This document shows positions 23,875-26,822 of a DNA stretch of 26,822 bases, piece after piece. Below the pieces are notes generated by a model, which was not told where the DNA came from, searched no databases, and saw only the letters and a program-made list of their open reading frames with translations. Position 1 is the stretch's first letter. Each line of letters begins with the position of its first letter. A program made the translations under genes and the position numbers. The DNA comes from an uncultured Hungatella sp. Its GTDB lineage: Bacteria; Bacillota; Clostridia; Lachnospirales; Lachnospiraceae. The DNA lies in the NCBI GenBank assembly GCA_910585435.1, contig CAJUEJ010000044.1, positions 1 through 26,822 of the forward strand, given 5' to 3'.

Positions 23875-24708
23875 ATGATTGAGTTAGGGAAAAGACAGCT
23901 TTTGGAAGTAGTCCGTGCAAAGGATTTTGGTGTTTATCTGGGGGAAAAGAGTACCGATGAGGCAGCGGTTCTCCTTCCGAGAAAACAGGTTCCGGAGGGA
24001 ACAGAGATCGGAGATAAACTGGATGTGTTTATCTATAAAGATTCTGAGGACCGCCTTATCGCCACAACCGCGATTCCCAAGCTGCAGATAGGGGAAGTGG
24101 CGGTTCTGACCGTGAAGGAAGTAGGCAAAATCGGAGCGTTTCTTGATATGGGGTTGGAGAAGGATCTTTTGCTTCCATTTAAGGAGCAGAACCATAAGGT
24201 GCGTCAGGGGGAGCAGTGTCTGGTGGCATTGTATGTAGACAAAAGCAAAAGGCTTGCGGCAACCATGAAGGTATATTCTTATATGAGCAGTGAGTCCCCT
24301 TATGAGAAGGACGATAAGGTAAAGGGTACTGTGTATGAGATTAACAGAAATTTAGGCGCTTTTGTGGCAGTAGATAACCGGTATTACGGAATGATTCCTC
24401 AGAGAGAGCTGTTCGGGGATATTCAGGAAGGGGATGTGATAGAGGCCAGAGTTACAAAGGTCCGGGAGGATGGGAAGCTGGATTTAAGTCCCAGGGAGAA
24501 AGCTTACATTCAGATAAATGCGGACGCAGAGCTGGTGTTTAAGGTGATTGAGGAGAAGGACGGAGTGCTGCCGTTTAACGATAAGGTATCTCCGGAGATT
24601 ATAAAAGAAACATTCCATATGAGCAAGAATGCATTTAAACGGGCAGTGGGACATCTGCTGAAAGAGGGAATCATAAAAATTACGGATAATACCATAGAAA
24701 AGGTATAA
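23875..24708 (+). CDS. CvfB-like S1 RNA-binding protein
   Basis: RNA-binding protein of the CvfB/YitL family, 277 residues, with successive S1-like OB folds and a C-terminal winged helix. The N-terminus LGKRQLLEVVRAKDFGVYLG is the family start. Middle segments include VLTVKEVGKIGAFLDMGLEKD and VKGTVYEINRNLGAFVAVDN. The C-terminal FKRAVGHLLKEGIIKI looks like the winged helix. In S. aureus CvfB influences virulence gene expression; its role in clostridia is unclear. The open frame runs back to ATG 23743, which overlaps the thioesterase stop, but the extra 44 residues are atypical; GGAGGA sits just before ATG 23875. A longer N-terminus cannot be excluded. Confidence 0.88.
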   Translation: MIELGKRQLLEVVRAKDFGVYLGEKSTDEAAVLLPRKQVPEGTEIGDKLDVFIYKDSEDRLIATTAIPKLQIGEVAVLTVKEVGKIGAFLDMGLEKDLLLPFKEQNHKVRQGEQCLVALYVDKSKRLAATMKVYSYMSSESPYEKDDKVKGTVYEINRNLGAFVAVDNRYYGMIPQRELFGDIQEGDVIEARVTKVREDGKLDLSPREKAYIQINADAELVFKVIEEKDGVLPFNDKVSPEIIKETFHMSKNAFKRAVGHLLKEGIIKITDNTIEKV

Positions 24709-24893
24709 CTGCTGCTGTCCGGCAGATCCAGGCGCCTGGGGTGCCTGCCATAAAAAGCCTGTAGCTGTGAGGATGGCGGACAGCTATAGATACTGTACTT
24801 TCGGCAGGATCCTGAAAGCGAATTTAAAGAGCGGTCTGGGAAGCTCTCCGCAGATCTGGGAATAAGGAGTTTCCAAGACCACTCTAAAAAGTA
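24709..24893 (+). other. Hairpin-rich intergenic region before methyltransferase
   Basis: About 185 nt without a gene but with several inverted repeats in series: GGCAG/CTGCC around the perfect palindrome CCAGGCGCCTGG (24728-24739); TAGCTGT (24762-24768)/ACAGCTA (24780-24786); CTTTC/GAAAG around AGGATCCT (about 24798-24818); and GGTCTGGGAAG/TTTCCAAGACC (one mismatch, about 24834-24883). No T run follows on the + strand, so these are not simple terminators. It could be a structured 5' leader or a small RNA. I do not recognise a known riboswitch or T-box. Confidence 0.4.
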
Positions 24894-24905
24894 TAGGAGG
24901 ATGTT

Positions 24906-25490
24906 GTGGACTCGATAGAATATTATAATAAATATGCGGCAAAAATATATGAAGACACAGTTGATATGGATGTCACAGACCTTATGCATCAGTTCCTTAA
25001 GGAACTGGAGGAAGGGGACACTATTCTGGATTTGGGCTGTGGCTCCGGCCGGGACTCCCTGATCATGTATGATATGGGATATGATGTAACCCCCCTAGAC
25101 GCATCGGAGGAGATGTGCAAGCTGGCGGAGATACATACAGGGCTGGATGTGCTTCAGATGACTTATGAAGACATGGAATTTGAGGATGTGTTTGACGGGA
25201 TTTGGGCGTGCAATTCTCTGATCCATGTGCCGAAGAATGAAATGCCGGAGATTCTGTGCAGAATCTGCGATGCCCTTTGCTCCCGGGGAGTGCTGTATCT
25301 GTCAGTGGAGAAAGGGGATTTTGAGGGATTCCGCGGAGAACGCTATTTTTGTGATTATACTATGGAGAGTCTGACGGCGATGGTGGAGCGGACAGGCCTG
25401 TTTGAGATCATTAAAACCTGGGAGACAGAGGATGTGAGGGCCAGCCACCCGGATACCATGTGGGTGAACATGCTGGCGAGAAAAAGGTAG
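24906..25490 (+). CDS. Class I SAM-dependent methyltransferase
   Basis: Cytoplasmic methyltransferase of 194 residues with a Rossmann-like fold. Motif I reads TILDLGCGSGRDSL (about residues 38-51). The acidic end of strand 2 is PLDASEEMCKLA. FDGIWACNSLIHVPKNEMPE forms the motif IV region, and CSRGVLYLSVEKGDFEGF follows. The substrate cannot be deduced. The start is GTG 24906, preceded by TAGGAGG with 5-nt spacing; an ATG at 24901 is out of frame. It is followed after 15 nt by the YitT-family gene. Confidence 0.92.
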   Translation: MDSIEYYNKYAAKIYEDTVDMDVTDLMHQFLKELEEGDTILDLGCGSGRDSLIMYDMGYDVTPLDASEEMCKLAEIHTGLDVLQMTYEDMEFEDVFDGIWACNSLIHVPKNEMPEILCRICDALCSRGVLYLSVEKGDFEGFRGERYFCDYTMESLTAMVERTGLFEIIKTWETEDVRASHPDTMWVNMLARKR

Positions 25491-25505
25491 AAAGGAAATG
25501 AAGGT

Positions 25506-26345
25506 ATGAAAAAAAGGCCGGTCTGGGTTGATTACGGATTGATTGTGTTGGGAGCCTTTCTTATGGGGTTTGCCATTAAGAACATGTACGATCCTGCCGG
25601 CCTGGTCACAGGAGGAGTGACCGGCATTGCAATTATTGTAAAGACTTTGACAGGGATTCCCCTGTGGATTACCAATACCGTTTTTAATATTCCGCTGTTT
25701 CTGGCCGCCTGGAAGATAAAGGGCGGCCGGTTTTTAAGAAGGACGGCTGTGGCCACGGTGTCTCTGTCCGTCTCCCTGTACGTGATACCGGAGGTTGTCT
25801 TTCTGAGGGAAGAGATTTTTCTGACGGCGCTGTTCGGCGGAATTTTGACAGGGGCGGGAACCGGGCTTCTGTTTATGTTCTCGGCTACCACCGGCGGAAC
25901 GGATATGCTGGCGGCGCTTTTGCAGAGGCGTCTTAAATATTACTCCATCGCCAGAATCATGCAGGTGCTGGACGGGGCGGTGGTGCTGGCAGGAGCTGCA
26001 GTGTTCGGCGTCTCCTATGCCCTCTATGCCCTTATCTCTATCTACGCAGTGGCCAAGGTTTCCGACGGTATCCTAGAGGGGATCAATTTCTCAAAACAGG
26101 CATTTATCATCTCGGACAAATACCAGGAGATAGGGGATGCTATCATGACCCGTATGGGACGGGGCGTCACGGCCCTGGATGCTGTGGGAATGTACTCTGG
26201 GAAAGGCAGGAAGATGCTGTTCTGTGTGGTTTCCAAAAAAGAGATTGTGGGCATCAGGGAGATTGTTCAGAAGCTGGATAAGAAGGCTTTTTTCATCGTA
26301 AACGATGTGAGAGAGGTGTTTGGTGAGGGTTTTATAGAATATTGA
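25506..26345 (+). CDS. YitT-family membrane protein
   Basis: Integral membrane protein of 279 residues. The N-terminal two-thirds has about five to six hydrophobic segments with the family features NMYDPAGLVTGGVTGIAII, TNTVFNIPLFLAAWK and SATTGGTDMLAALLQRR. The last roughly 90 residues form the soluble DUF2179 domain (FIISDKYQEIGDAIMTRMGR, then GVTALDAVGMYSGKGRKML). The biochemical role of YitT proteins is unknown; transport or ligand sensing has been suggested. It is probably co-transcribed with the methyltransferase. Confidence 0.95.
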   Translation: MKKRPVWVDYGLIVLGAFLMGFAIKNMYDPAGLVTGGVTGIAIIVKTLTGIPLWITNTVFNIPLFLAAWKIKGGRFLRRTAVATVSLSVSLYVIPEVVFLREEIFLTALFGGILTGAGTGLLFMFSATTGGTDMLAALLQRRLKYYSIARIMQVLDGAVVLAGAAVFGVSYALYALISIYAVAKVSDGILEGINFSKQAFIISDKYQEIGDAIMTRMGRGVTALDAVGMYSGKGRKMLFCVVSKKEIVGIREIVQKLDKKAFFIVNDVREVFGEGFIEY

Positions 26346-26547
26346 CAGGGAAAATTAAGAATTTTGGTAACCTTTATTTGTAAATATACAGAATAGACAA
26401 ATTAAAGAAAAATATTTTGGTTATTTAACATATGGTAAAAAACCGGGCTTTCGTGTATGATAATACCAGAACAAAGCAGGGCCTGAAACCGCATTGCTAA
26501 AGAGCCCCAAAAACATTTATTTTCTAAAATTAGGAGGATTTTGGATT
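26346..26547 (+). other. AT-rich leader of the MsmX-like gene
   Basis: About 200 nt between YitT and the ATPase gene. The first half is strongly AT-rich. A TATGATAAT block at 26456-26464 may be a -10 region, without a good -35. TGAAACCGCATTGC, near 26483-26496, resembles the first half of a catabolite-responsive element (11 of 14 positions) but fails at the second half. No terminator is visible for the preceding gene. Confidence 0.35.
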
Positions 26548-26822
26548 ATGGCTAGTTTAACATTGAAGAACGTAACAAAGGCGTATCCAAATGGATTCGT
26601 TGCAGTAAAGGATTTTAATCTGGAAATCGCAGATAAGGAATTCGTTATCTTCGTAGGACCATCTGGATGTGGTAAGTCCACTACGCTTCGTATGGTTGCA
26701 GGCCTGGAGGATATTTCTTCTGGTGAATTCTACATCGACGGAAAGCTGATGAACGATGTAGAGCCTAAGGACAGAGATATTGCAATGGTATTCCAGAACT
26801 ACGCTCTGTATCCTCATATGTC
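26548..26822 (+). CDS. ABC transporter ATP-binding protein, MsmX/UgpC type (partial, 3' end outside window)
   Basis: First 91 codons of a sugar-importer ATPase; the reading frame is open to the window edge. Walker A is GPSGCGKST (37-45, Lys43). The Q-loop is MVFQNYALYPHM (Gln83). The segment DIAMVFQNYALYPHM and start SLTLKNVTKAYPNG are typical of the MsmX/UgpC/MalK group, whose C-terminal regulatory domain would lie outside. AGGAGG sits 10 nt before the ATG. The upstream 200 nt hold no gene and no convincing -35/-10 pair. Codons favour A or T at third positions more than the neighbours. It plausibly energises both permease pairs in this window. Confidence 0.93.
   Translation, partial: MASLTLKNVTKAYPNGFVAVKDFNLEIADKEFVIFVGPSGCGKSTTLRMVAGLEDISSGEFYIDGKLMNDVEPKDRDIAMVFQNYALYPHM

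Noticed and set aside
24709..24905. T-box or SAM riboswitch before the methyltransferase
   Set aside because: The conserved T-box sequence and recognisable SAM aptamer features are not visible. Only generic hairpins can be supported.

Overview
The window is 26.8 kb of a low-to-mid GC Gram-positive chromosome, most likely a gut Lachnospiraceae (Enterocloster/Hungatella/Clostridium cluster XIVa type). The reasons are strong GGAGG ribosome-binding sites, lipoprotein signal peptides, YesM/YesN-type two-component systems beside sugar ABC importers, and the company of TruA, CvfB, YitT, VanZ and a FatA/B-like thioesterase. The genus is inference. Every convincing gene lies on the + strand. I see no transposase, phage gene, CRISPR array or rRNA.

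Layout. (1) 97-220: tRNA-Gly(GCC) and its terminator. (2) 264-11405: a carbohydrate locus with a YesM-like sensor kinase and YesN-like regulator, a terminator, a solute-binding lipoprotein, two sugar permeases, a type B carboxylesterase, a large unassigned protein with lyase/hydrolase-like architecture, and a GH88/GH105 unsaturated-uronyl hydrolase. It closes with a 13-bp terminator hairpin. The content suggests import and breakdown of unsaturated, perhaps acylated, uronic-acid oligosaccharides such as rhamnogalacturonan fragments. (3) 11445-14708: an apparent transcription unit VanZ-truA-CDF transporter-ECF sigma factor, with a clear promoter and terminator. (4) 14786-22362: a metallo-beta-lactamase-fold hydrolase, then a second importer set in the order binding protein, sensor kinase, regulator, permease, permease. 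(5) 22415-23038: tRNA-Gln(CTG) with a near-consensus promoter and terminator, then about 480 nt without a recognisable gene that holds two further terminator hairpins. (6) 23039-26345: acyl-ACP thioesterase, CvfB-like S1 protein, a hairpin-rich gap, a SAM methyltransferase and a YitT-family membrane protein. (7) 26548 to the end: the first 91 codons of an MsmX/UgpC-type ABC ATPase.

How the parts fit. Both importers have a binding protein and two permeases but no ATPase of their own. The partial MsmX-like gene at the right edge is the kind of shared ATPase that energises many such importers in Firmicutes. Each importer sits beside its own YesM/YesN pair, which presumably senses the sugar outside the cell and induces the transporter genes.

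The observations most worth a second look are: the binding protein of the first locus appears to have lost roughly 125 residues in frame from the middle of its fold; the 827-residue protein between the esterase and GH105 is a good candidate for an unassigned uronide-degrading enzyme family; an MBL-fold hydrolase may be the only enzyme tied to the second importer; and two intergenic regions (about 22607-22966 and 24709-24893) carry RNA-like structure with no assigned role.
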